Shown piece after piece: positions 1 to 5,689 of a stretch of DNA of 8,435 bases (its first letter is position 1; every line of letters begins with the position of its first letter). Source of the DNA: Candidatus Poseidoniales archaeon (lineage in GTDB: Archaea; Thermoplasmatota; Poseidoniia; Poseidoniales; Poseidoniaceae); the NCBI GenBank assembly GCA_012270265.1, contig JAAXIR010000279.1, positions 1 to 8,435 of the forward strand, read 5' to 3'. The notes beneath the pieces were generated by a model that did not search any database, was not told the DNA's origin, and saw nothing but the letters and a program-made list of their open reading frames with translations. Made by a program: the position numbers and the translations under genes.

Positions 1-3000
1 CGCCGCTTCCATCCACATCGACATCCGTTGGTACGATTGTGACACGGAGGTCCGCAGCAGTCGAGAGGGTTGTACTGCTGCTGCCTGCGGCGTTCTTGTC
101 GACGCTCACAGTCAGCTGAACTGGCACGTTTCTTCGGAGCAACAACTGCGTCGATGAATCTCCTGTGTTGACAATCCAATCATCGCTCGTGGTTGTTAAG
201 CCAGGTGCACGAACTTCGTAACCAATGTCAACGTAGACATCTTTGTTCCCTGTGTTGGTAATGATGGCGTTCCATTGACGATTATCTCCCTCGTGGAAGA
301 AGTACTCGTTTTCCCATCCTTCGATGGTGTATGTGAACACTGGAGCTACGAGCAGTTGCACTTTCTTGAGTACATAGACATCGTCAGTCTCTGGATTGTA
401 AACCGTCAAATTCGCATCGTGAACGGCTCCGTTGAGGAGGTTATCGGTTCCATCGAGTGCTGGAATGTCGATGTCGAAGGAGCCATTCGAGATTCCGTTG
501 ATTGGGACGGTAAACGATTGAACGGTTGGCGTTGTGCCCCATCCACCGTCAACAGTGATGTTGATGTTCACTGTTTCAACCAGATTCCCAGTGTTCGTCA
601 GACTAAACGGCAATGTCAGCACGGTGCCTGGAACAGCGGCGAGGGAATCAGGCGAAGTCAGTTGGACATCGTGGACCTCAGAAATATTGGCGACAATGTT
701 GGCATTGAGCTCAACAAGGTCACCGTTTTCATCAAGCATGGATACGGTCAAAATCGACATGTAAAATTCATCTGCACTTGCGTCGGGCGAAGGAATGATG
801 TTGACCCGGACCGATGAAGCGTATCCTGCGGCAATGACAACCGATGAGGAGGAGTCGAGCTCGAAGAGAACATCCTCGTATCCACCATTGTCCAACGACA
901 CAGAGTACGTTGGGGGTGCGTTACCGGTATTCTCGATGTTGACAAACGCAGACAACTGCTCGTAAGGCGTGATATCGATCGATTGGTTGGTTGGCGTTAA
1001 GGATGCATTGATTGTTTCACCGACACGAATATCCATGGTTTGTTGACCAATGTAGGATCCGGTGTCGAGGTCATAGTAGCGAACCGTTAGTGGTTGGAGG
1101 AGTTGCGAAGGAGCGAGCGGGTCCGTCTTGACGGTGAGCGTTACAAGAGAAAGGTGTCCGCCACTCGTGGCTGGATAATCCTCAAAATCACTTGCAAGGT
1201 CCAGAATCGTGTTGTTTGGGCCGGTTGTTGTGAGATTCGCATACCATCCGCTCGGCAAATTCTCGACAATCTCAAGACGATATGAAGATCGGTCATTGCC
1301 AGTGTTTCCGAATGTGAACATGAAATCTGTATCAACGCCGACATCGGCATCGAGTGGTCCTGTCTCGGTAATCTCACCATCGACGACCTTCGGTACAACG
1401 ATCGAAAGATTCTGCTCGATGACAGGAGCATAAACCGCTGAGGCAGTGTGTGTGCTACCAAGCGTTGGCGTTGTCGTCACTGGGATTTTGACGGTCCCTG
1501 CAATTGGAAGTTGGCCAGTGCGGCGCTGAATCCCAAGAGATGCAGGGAAGGATTCTCCAAGGGTCAGACCATTGGTTTGGCCCGGTGTCACTGAGGCATT
1601 CCAGCGATCAGCTTCGTTGAATCCACCCGATGTCAACGCTTCGAATGTGATATCACCAACAGTGATGTTTGCATCGATTGTTTCAGCCAAATCGGAGACA
1701 AGGTTGTGACGAACTTGGACCTCAAGAGCAAGAATTTCATTCACGCCAATGGTTGAACCCGCATTCATCACGTCACTTTCAGAAAGGACGATGCTATCCA
1801 CGGGAAGGCCGGGATCAACGACAATCGCAGGTCGCACCTCAATTTGACCGGAATCGGTTGTTGGGATGCTGCCAACGTCTGCTTGAGCGATGATGAAAGC
1901 ACTCAGGCTGTCACCTGCACGATTATGCTCGGCAGGAACCAAGGGGAGCTTGATTGAAGGAACTTCGACATGAAGGAATCCAGATACAGTTGGGCCGACT
2001 TGACGTGCACCGGTGTTTTCAATCGAAATGTTGTGATTCCAATTGAGCGTATTCATAGAGAGGCCTGATAGCAAATTGAACGATGCCGGCGCATTGCCTG
2101 TGTTGGTTACATTGAAGCCGATGGTATCTGTTTTACCCGGTAGTACGTATGTGGTGTCGTTGGAGACATCGACGGTGGCTTGAAGAAATTCACCAGCCAT
2201 CACGCGTGTTGTGTCAGAAAGACTGTACCCGCTACCGGCTGAGGTGAGGGAGAGAGAAACAATGTCAACATCGGACAACGCAGCATTCTGCGGAACGTTG
2301 ACCGTGATTGGTAGCGTGGTTGTTTGCCCTGCAGTGAGCGGAGTTGTGGACGTACCATCCAATGCTGTATCTGCCCAACCAAGCGTACTGCTAACGCTGA
2401 TATCGAAAATGTCGGTGGTTGAGCCGATGTTTTTGATGATGTAGTACAGTGTGGTCGAATCCCCTGGCGCTGTGGTTCGATCAGACGGACCGACCATTTC
2501 TGCAATGTAGTTGCTGAAAACGACATCGAATTCTGAATGAGTAATCGGATCAGAAGTAAGGGAGCCGTTCAGGACCACTCTGACAGACATGTTCCAGAGA
2601 CCTGTGAGAGAAGCAGCAGAGAACTGCCCGGTCAGGACCTCACCTTGTGATGGGGAGAAAATCGAACCCGGTTCCATCGTTACAGTGTTCGACCAATGTT
2701 CGATGGTGGAAGGTGTGTTCGATGCGTTCGTTAGAACAATCTGCATAACGGCTGAAAATGGCATAACTCCGTCGTTGCGAATGGTTGTGTTGAACATGTG
2801 CGATTGGCGGTCGAGGAAGACGTAGGTGTTCCCAGGCGCAGGCACAGGAAGGTCGTCAGCGATAACATTCCCCTCACGGAACTGGTCGACATCGAAATCA
2901 CGTCTGTATTCGTTGTTAGCGGTATTGCCATCGTTTGCACCCGAAACTCGAGCAAAAAGCGTTTGCGACGGACCTGTTGTCGCAGTCCAGCTCAAGAGAT

Positions 3001-3337
3001 ATGTCGACGTTCCCGAATTCGCCGTCATGACACCAAGATCTACTGTGTCCACTATCTGTTCAGCGGCATTCGGTGAGCCTTTGTGGACAAGCGAGAGGAA
3101 AGCGTTACCGGAAGATGTGCCTGCGTTGGCGACATCGACGCGTACAGTGTGCGTGGTAGGTTCAAGGACAAGCCCACTGCTTGTGAAAACCGATCCTGCT
3201 CCGTCGAATTGCATGTTCGTTACTTGGAAATCTGGGCCTGCCCGTCCACTCGTGGAGGTTGCGTTAGCAAAAGGTAGTGCTAAATGCCCGACGAGCAAAA
3301 CAACGAGGAGGATAGGAAGCATCTTGTTCCTAAACAT
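1..3337 (-). CDS. Giant secreted CARDB/NEW3-like repeat protein (3' end outside window)
   Basis: The frame stays open from ATG at 3337 to base 1, giving 1112 codons with no stop, so the C-terminus lies outside the window. Residues 1-26 form a Sec signal peptide: a basic start (MFRNK), a hydrophobic core (LPILLVVLLVGHLAL) and a likely cut after A24-N-A26. The mature part is a string of beta-sandwich-like units. An N-x-G turn, usually NTGN, recurs at residues 71, 188, 303, 412, 545 (degenerate, HNLV), 678, 803, 915 and 1028. It is typically followed by alternating hydrophobic residues and often a GW or NW. This is the pattern of CARDB and alpha-galactosidase NEW3 domains in archaeal surface proteins. 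I translated no cysteine, found many N-x-S/T sequons, and hand-counted about 120 D+E against about 40 K+R. The last visible residues form a DxDxDG calcium-loop-like motif. It probably acts outside the cell as an adhesin, envelope or S-layer-associated protein; the exact role is unknown. The start is set by an excellent Shine-Dalgarno site 6 bases upstream, and the gene overlaps its upstream neighbour by 8 bases. Confidence 0.85.
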   Translation of the reverse strand, partial: MFRNKMLPILLVVLLVGHLALPFANATSTSGRAGPDFQVTNMQFDGAGSVFTSSGLVLEPTTHTVRVDVANAGTSSGNAFLSLVHKGSPNAAEQIVDTVDLGVMTANSGTSTYLLSWTATTGPSQTLFARVSGANDGNTANNEYRRDFDVDQFREGNVIADDLPVPAPGNTYVFLDRQSHMFNTTIRNDGVMPFSAVMQIVLTNASNTPSTIEHWSNTVTMEPGSIFSPSQGEVLTGQFSAASLTGLWNMSVRVVLNGSLTSDPITHSEFDVVFSNYIAEMVGPSDRTTAPGDSTTLYYIIKNIGSTTDIFDISVSSTLGWADTALDGTSTTPLTAGQTTTLPITVNVPQNAALSDVDIVSLSLTSAGSGYSLSDTTRVMAGEFLQATVDVSNDTTYVLPGKTDTIGFNVTNTGNAPASFNLLSGLSMNTLNWNHNISIENTGARQVGPTVSGFLHVEVPSIKLPLVPAEHNRAGDSLSAFIIAQADVGSIPTTDSGQIEVRPAIVVDPGLPVDSIVLSESDVMNAGSTIGVNEILALEVQVRHNLVSDLAETIDANITVGDITFEALTSGGFNEADRWNASVTPGQTNGLTLGESFPASLGIQRRTGQLPIAGTVKIPVTTTPTLGSTHTASAVYAPVIEQNLSIVVPKVVDGEITETGPLDADVGVDTDFMFTFGNTGNDRSSYRLEIVENLPSGWYANLTTTGPNNTILDLASDFEDYPATSGGHLSLVTLTVKTDPLAPSQLLQPLTVRYYDLDTGSYIGQQTMDIRVGETINASLTPTNQSIDITPYEQLSAFVNIENTGNAPPTYSVSLDNGGYEDVLFELDSSSSVVIAAGYASSVRVNIIPSPDASADEFYMSILTVSMLDENGDLVELNANIVANISEVHDVQLTSPDSLAAVPGTVLTLPFSLTNTGNLVETVNINITVDGGWGTTPTVQSFTVPINGISNGSFDIDIPALDGTDNLLNGAVHDANLTVYNPETDDVYVLKKVQLLVAPVFTYTIEGWENEYFFHEGDNRQWNAIITNTGNKDVYVDIGYEVRAPGLTTTSDDWIVNTGDSSTQLLLRRNVPVQLTVSVDKNAAGSSSTTLSTAADLRVTIVPTDVDVDGSG

Positions 3338-3761
3338 CGGCGCCACCTCCTGCTTTTTCGAACCGTTGAATGGTCACAGTCTTTCCTTGCGATTTCCAAA
3401 TTGTAAGCAGTTGATTGAGAAGACGATCGTGTTCCTCGTCCGAAATTCCAAGTCGCCTGCGCTCTTCCCACAGCAACAACTGCTCTGTGCGAGTCAACAA
3501 CGCGTCACGAAGGTACAACTCCAGTGTACGCCGATATGCGTCACGGTCGGATACGGCATATACGATGGACGTACCCGGCAGTTGGTCTGCGCGATTTTGA
3601 ATGAAGTTACCGAGGTTCAGTGCCTCGTCGTAAGAAAGATTGCGACGGTCAAGATCGCTTTGTATGGTCGAAGCAATGCTTTGTAGTTCGTACTTGGTTT
3701 TTGCACGCTGAATTTTCTTGAAGTACTTGCGGCTTCGTCGCGTCATGCTTGGAGCCGCCAT
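3330..3761 (-). CDS. Hypothetical 143-residue helical protein coupled to the surface protein
   Basis: I do not recognise a named family. The protein is soluble (no signal peptide or membrane segment), strongly basic at the N-terminus (residues 8-23 hold seven K/R) and predicted mostly helical by eye. Two helix-turn-helix stretches resemble each other and the general look of SHOCT-type short helical hairpins: residues 38-61 (RRNLSYDEALNLG core) and 99-122 (RRRLGISDEEHDRLL core). The second sits near the C-terminus, as SHOCT modules do; this is only a visual resemblance. Start choice: ATG at 3761 has GAGGAAGG 6 bases upstream, while Met6 at 3746 lacks such a site. The gene ends with TAG inside the first codons of the giant surface protein (8-base overlap), so the two are probably co-transcribed and translationally coupled. 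That raises the possibility of a cytoplasmic partner or regulator of the surface protein, which is inference from position only. Confidence 0.7.
   Translation of the reverse strand: MAAPSMTRRSRKYFKKIQRAKTKYELQSIASTIQSDLDRRNLSYDEALNLGNFIQNRADQLPGTSIVYAVSDRDAYRRTLELYLRDALLTRTEQLLLWEERRRLGISDEEHDRLLNQLLTIWKSQGKTVTIQRFEKAGGGADV
3344..3350 (-). promoter_or_regulatory. Shine-Dalgarno site of the giant repeat protein
   Basis: On the minus strand GGAGGTG lies 6 bases before the ATG at 3337. It is a near-perfect match to the anti-SD end of 16S rRNA and sits inside the last codons of the upstream gene. It fixes this start rather than the internal ATG at codon 6, and it suggests strong initiation or re-initiation after the upstream gene. 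Confidence 0.8.
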
Positions 3762-3767
3762 AGTTAC

Positions 3768-3775
3768 CCTTCCTC
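3768..3775 (-). promoter_or_regulatory. Shine-Dalgarno site of the 143-residue gene
   Basis: Minus-strand GAGGAAGG ends 6 bases before the ATG at 3761. Its position supports Met1 rather than Met6 of the encoded protein as the start. Confidence 0.6.
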
Positions 3776-3810
3776 ACTGGCAGTTTATCAAACAATTGCC
3801 TCAAAACCTT

Positions 3811-3822
3811 AGAATTATTTAT
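3811..3822 (-). promoter_or_regulatory. Candidate TATA box for the leftward 143-residue / surface-protein operon
   Basis: On the minus strand the stretch reads ATAAATAATTCT, an archaeal TATA-like element inside the most AT-rich part of the divergent gap. With the usual TATA-to-start distance of about 25 bases, transcription would begin near 3790 and leave a leader of about 30 bases that contains the GAGGAAGG site. This is inference from position and composition only. Confidence 0.4.
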
Positions 3823-3830
3823 TGTGCATC

Positions 3831-3846
3831 ATATTTTATGCATATA
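3831..3846 (+). promoter_or_regulatory. Candidate TATA box for the rightward bcp operon
   Basis: The plus strand reads ATATTTTATGCATATA, a TATA-like stretch. A start about 25 bases downstream would fall near 3868 and give a leader of about 50 bases before the ATG at 3919. If correct, the in-frame ATG codons at 3718 and 3838 lie upstream of or inside the promoter and cannot be used. No other AT-rich block lies between here and the gene. Confidence 0.4.
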
Positions 3847-3918
3847 GCATCATGGTGTTTGGAGGACTCCCTGCGGCCAAAACCAAGCATTCATGACGTG
3901 GTTCGATACCCAAGGAAC

Positions 3919-4404
3919 ATGACCAACCCTGTCACCCTTGAAATTGGGAACCACGCCCCCGCCTTCGCATGCAAAGATTCTGCGGGAAATGAGCATGATT
4001 TAGCCACATACGGTGCAGAAGGGAAAACCGTGATTCTCTACTTCTACCCTCGTGATTCTACGCCTGGTTGCACGAAACAAGCTTGTGACTTTCGAGATAA
4101 CATGGGTCGCTTGAACAACGATGATTATGTTGTCCTTGGTGTTTCCAAAGATTCCGAAACATCTCATGAAAAGTTCATTGCGAAACAAGAACTCAATTTT
4201 CCACTATTGATGGACACAGAGGGACACCTGCACGAACTGTTCGGAACATGGCGGATGAAGAAGAATTACGGTAAAGAATATCTGGGTTGTGTTCGATCAA
4301 CATTCGTCATCAATCCAGATGGTACACTCAAGTGGTGTCGATACAACGTCCGAGCAAAAGGTCACGTTGACATGCTCATGCGTGAACTTGGGTTTGAGGA
4401 ATGA
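3919..4404 (+). CDS. bcp: Bcp-type (PrxQ) peroxiredoxin
   Basis: A 161-residue thiol peroxidase of the Bcp/PrxQ subfamily, which reduces hydrogen peroxide and organic hydroperoxides in the cytoplasm using thioredoxin-type donors. The active-site motif at residues 48-60 is STPGCTKQACDFRD-like, with peroxidatic cysteine C51 inside TPGCT and a second cysteine five residues on (C56). That spacing is typical of Bcp proteins forming an intramolecular disulfide. The rest of the fold is present: a YFYPRDSTPG strand-loop, GVSKDS, LLMDTEG and an R-STFVI strand with a D/N-PDG turn near the end. Length is normal. I chose ATG 3919 because the recognisable domain begins there (EIGNHAPAF); AAGGA lies just upstream but is close. 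An in-frame GTG at 3898 is possible, and the longer frame back to 3718 runs into the divergent gene. It heads a three-gene run, with the next start 10 bases after its stop. Confidence 0.95.
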   Translation: MTNPVTLEIGNHAPAFACKDSAGNEHDLATYGAEGKTVILYFYPRDSTPGCTKQACDFRDNMGRLNNDDYVVLGVSKDSETSHEKFIAKQELNFPLLMDTEGHLHELFGTWRMKKNYGKEYLGCVRSTFVINPDGTLKWCRYNVRAKGHVDMLMRELGFEE

Positions 4405-4413
4405 GGGCCATCC

Positions 4414-4881
4414 ATGGACCAAGACGTCGGTGGCGAGCGCGTGGCTTTGTCCACTACATCGTGTGCCTACAAACCATGCTACATTGGAAAACACCTCACC
4501 GTTGGTGAAAATGTTTCAATCGGTTCGATGTGCCACATCGGTCGCAACGTCACCATTGGAGCCAACAGCAATATACAGGGGTCAAACTACATCGCAGACA
4601 AAACCATCATCGGCAATTCTGTTTTCATCGGTCCAAATTCAACCATCCTCAACGATAAGTATCCTCCATCAGGTGATGCAACCAAATGGATTCCAGTTCA
4701 CATTCATGATCACGCAGTCATCGGAGGAGGTTGCACTGTGCTACCGGGCGCCCACATTGGACAAGGCGCAGTGCTTGGAGGCGGTTCCGTTCTGACGAAA
4801 CCCCTTCCAGATCGTGAAGTATGGGCTGGAAATCCTGCACAATTTCTTATGACTCGGGAAGAGTACGACGTAAAGAGGTGA
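4414..4881 (+). CDS. Left-handed beta-helix acyltransferase (WbpD/WlbB-like hexapeptide family)
   Basis: A 155-residue hexapeptide-repeat protein. Residues 22-80 carry successive six-residue turns (CYIGKH, LTVGEN, VSIGSM, CHIGRN, VTIGAN, through VFIGPN, STILND). A loop at about 81-94 follows, then more turns (AVIGGG, CTVLPG, AHIGQG, AVLGGG) and the closing strand-plus-GNPA motif at 139-142, which is characteristic of this family. The loop entry TILND matches the V/I-x-T/L-ND position seen in WbpD/WlbB enzymes, which acetylate the 3-amino group of UDP-sugar uronates from acetyl-CoA as trimers. The exact acceptor here is unknown. The gene is somewhat shorter than those enzymes. GAGGG lies 6 bases before ATG 4414, overlapping the bcp stop. 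The next gene begins 5 bases after its stop, so it is the middle of a three-gene run. A role in surface polysaccharide or glycoprotein sugar synthesis is likely; other small-molecule acetyltransfer is possible. Confidence 0.85.
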   Translation: MDQDVGGERVALSTTSCAYKPCYIGKHLTVGENVSIGSMCHIGRNVTIGANSNIQGSNYIADKTIIGNSVFIGPNSTILNDKYPPSGDATKWIPVHIHDHAVIGGGCTVLPGAHIGQGAVLGGGSVLTKPLPDREVWAGNPAQFLMTREEYDVKR

Positions 4882-4882
4882 T
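4875..4882 (+). promoter_or_regulatory. Shine-Dalgarno site deciding a GTG start
   Basis: GAGGTGAT overlaps the stop of the acyltransferase gene and precedes GTG 4886 by 3 bases (5 from the GAGGTG core). It supports the GTG as the start of the flavin-reductase-like gene. The nearby ATG at 4881 opens a different frame with no family signal. Confidence 0.65.
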
Positions 4883-4885
4883 GAA

Positions 4886-5518
4886 GTGGAAGGTAAAGCA
4901 CACGTCATCTCGTTTCTCAAGAAATGCATCGATTATGCCAATGCCTCCATCGAACGAAAGCAGAAACGAGGCGATGTTGCAGCCATCGCGAAATGGGAGG
5001 CATACCGAGACTACACCGCACATGCCGTGATGGAGGTCGAAGCTGGTGAGCTTGACCGGTGGTTTCCTTCTCAACAAAAGCTGCTCGGAGAATCTGATGC
5101 GAGCAGCCTCAGCCTTGATGAACTCACCCATGATGCTCGCTCCGCATGGTTGACGAATCTTGCAAGTCCACGACCGTTGGCGCTCATTGCAACATCATCC
5201 GAGGAAGGAGTTCGCAACATTGCTCCTTACACCTCGCTGTCTGTTGTATCCAATTCACCACCGATGGCGGTTGTATCACTCTCAGCAGACCGAAACAATC
5301 GTTGGAGAGATACGTTGCTGAACATGCGACAGACAAAGAAAGCTGTTCTCAATTTCCTCCCAGTCTCATCGAATGCAGCAACTGTGGTTGAACAAACTGC
5401 AAAGCCAATCGCTCACGGTACGAGCGAGTGGGATGCGTTTGGGTTGGAAAGTTTGGAATCAAACGAACTCGTCATGAACGATGCCGACTATGCCATAATT
5501 CTTTATCTGTTTGAATAA
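4886..5518 (+). CDS. Flavin-reductase-like FMN-binding protein with helical N-terminal extension, cut short by TAA
   Basis: A 210-residue product from a GTG start. Residues 1-60 look helical and charged and are not part of the usual domain. From about 86 the sequence follows the split-barrel flavin reductase / FMN-binding fold: WLTNLASPRPLALIAT (88-103), then NIAPYTSLSVVSNSPPM (111-127), the RWRDTLLNMRQTKKAVLNFL segment (139-158) and EWDAFGL (181-187). Family members bind FMN and act as NAD(P)H:flavin oxidoreductases or related redox proteins. The frame ends at TAA 5516-5518, well before the domain would finish. The same frame continues with family-like sequence to TGA at 5687-5689, so the intact gene would be about 267 residues. 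The product as written lacks the last strands of the barrel and is probably not a functional oxidoreductase, unless this is a sequencing error or the stop is bypassed. It is the third gene of the bcp run. Confidence 0.75.
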   Translation: MEGKAHVISFLKKCIDYANASIERKQKRGDVAAIAKWEAYRDYTAHAVMEVEAGELDRWFPSQQKLLGESDASSLSLDELTHDARSAWLTNLASPRPLALIATSSEEGVRNIAPYTSLSVVSNSPPMAVVSLSADRNNRWRDTLLNMRQTKKAVLNFLPVSSNAATVVEQTAKPIAHGTSEWDAFGLESLESNELVMNDADYAIILYLFE

Positions 5519-5689
5519 GTCGATATGCCACATGATAAAGCCAAATTGGCCATTCTCCGATTGTCAGACATTCTCATCCCAGGTGGACTTGATGATGCCC
5601 AGCCTGCACACATTCTCTGCCAACACGGTTTGAATCGACTCATGGCAACGCCGACAGAATGGCATTACAACATCGACCGCAATGTATGA
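5519..5689 (+). pseudogene. C-terminal remnant of the flavin-reductase-like gene beyond the in-frame stop
   Basis: Directly after the TAA, and in the same frame, 56 sense codons follow before TGA at 5687-5689. They begin VDMPHDKAKL and include LAILRLSDILIPGGLDD and a closing NRL-x5-EWHYNID stretch. These resemble the last strands of flavin-reductase-like domains, where a strand of the form L-x-I-G-x-V-x-x-I-x-I-P is followed by a loop and a final NRLG-x-x-x-Y segment. An ATG at 5525 could in principle start a separate 54-residue protein, but it has no Shine-Dalgarno site. The simplest reading is one gene (4886-5689) broken by a nonsense codon. The end overlaps the convergent epimerase gene by 25 bases. 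Confidence 0.55.

Noticed and set aside
275..817. Open plus-strand frame of 180 codons
   Set aside because: Antisense shadow of the repeat protein, which is open without a stop across the whole region and carries regular NTGN units there.
1..3337. Possible tandem DNA repeats in the giant gene
   Set aside because: The units are similar only at protein level (turn motif and strand pattern). I see no long identical DNA repeats, so no repeat feature is annotated.
2826..3686. Open plus-strand frame of 286 codons
   Set aside because: It lies antisense to the start of the giant surface protein and the 143-residue gene, both of which have signal-peptide, repeat or Shine-Dalgarno support. Its translation shows no domain signal and is a shadow of the opposite strand.
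3718..3918. Longer N-terminus for the peroxiredoxin from ATG 3718 or 3838
   Set aside because: The extra residues overlap the divergent gene and the likely promoter, have no resemblance to Bcp, and the domain begins cleanly at the ATG at 3919.
4289..4795. Open plus-strand frame of 168 codons across the bcp/acyltransferase junction
   Set aside because: It overlaps two genes with clear family motifs in other frames and shows no motif itself.
4847..5131. Minus-strand frame of 94 codons over the start of the flavin-reductase-like gene
   Set aside because: It lies opposite a gene with a good Shine-Dalgarno site and is low-complexity in translation; treated as a shadow.
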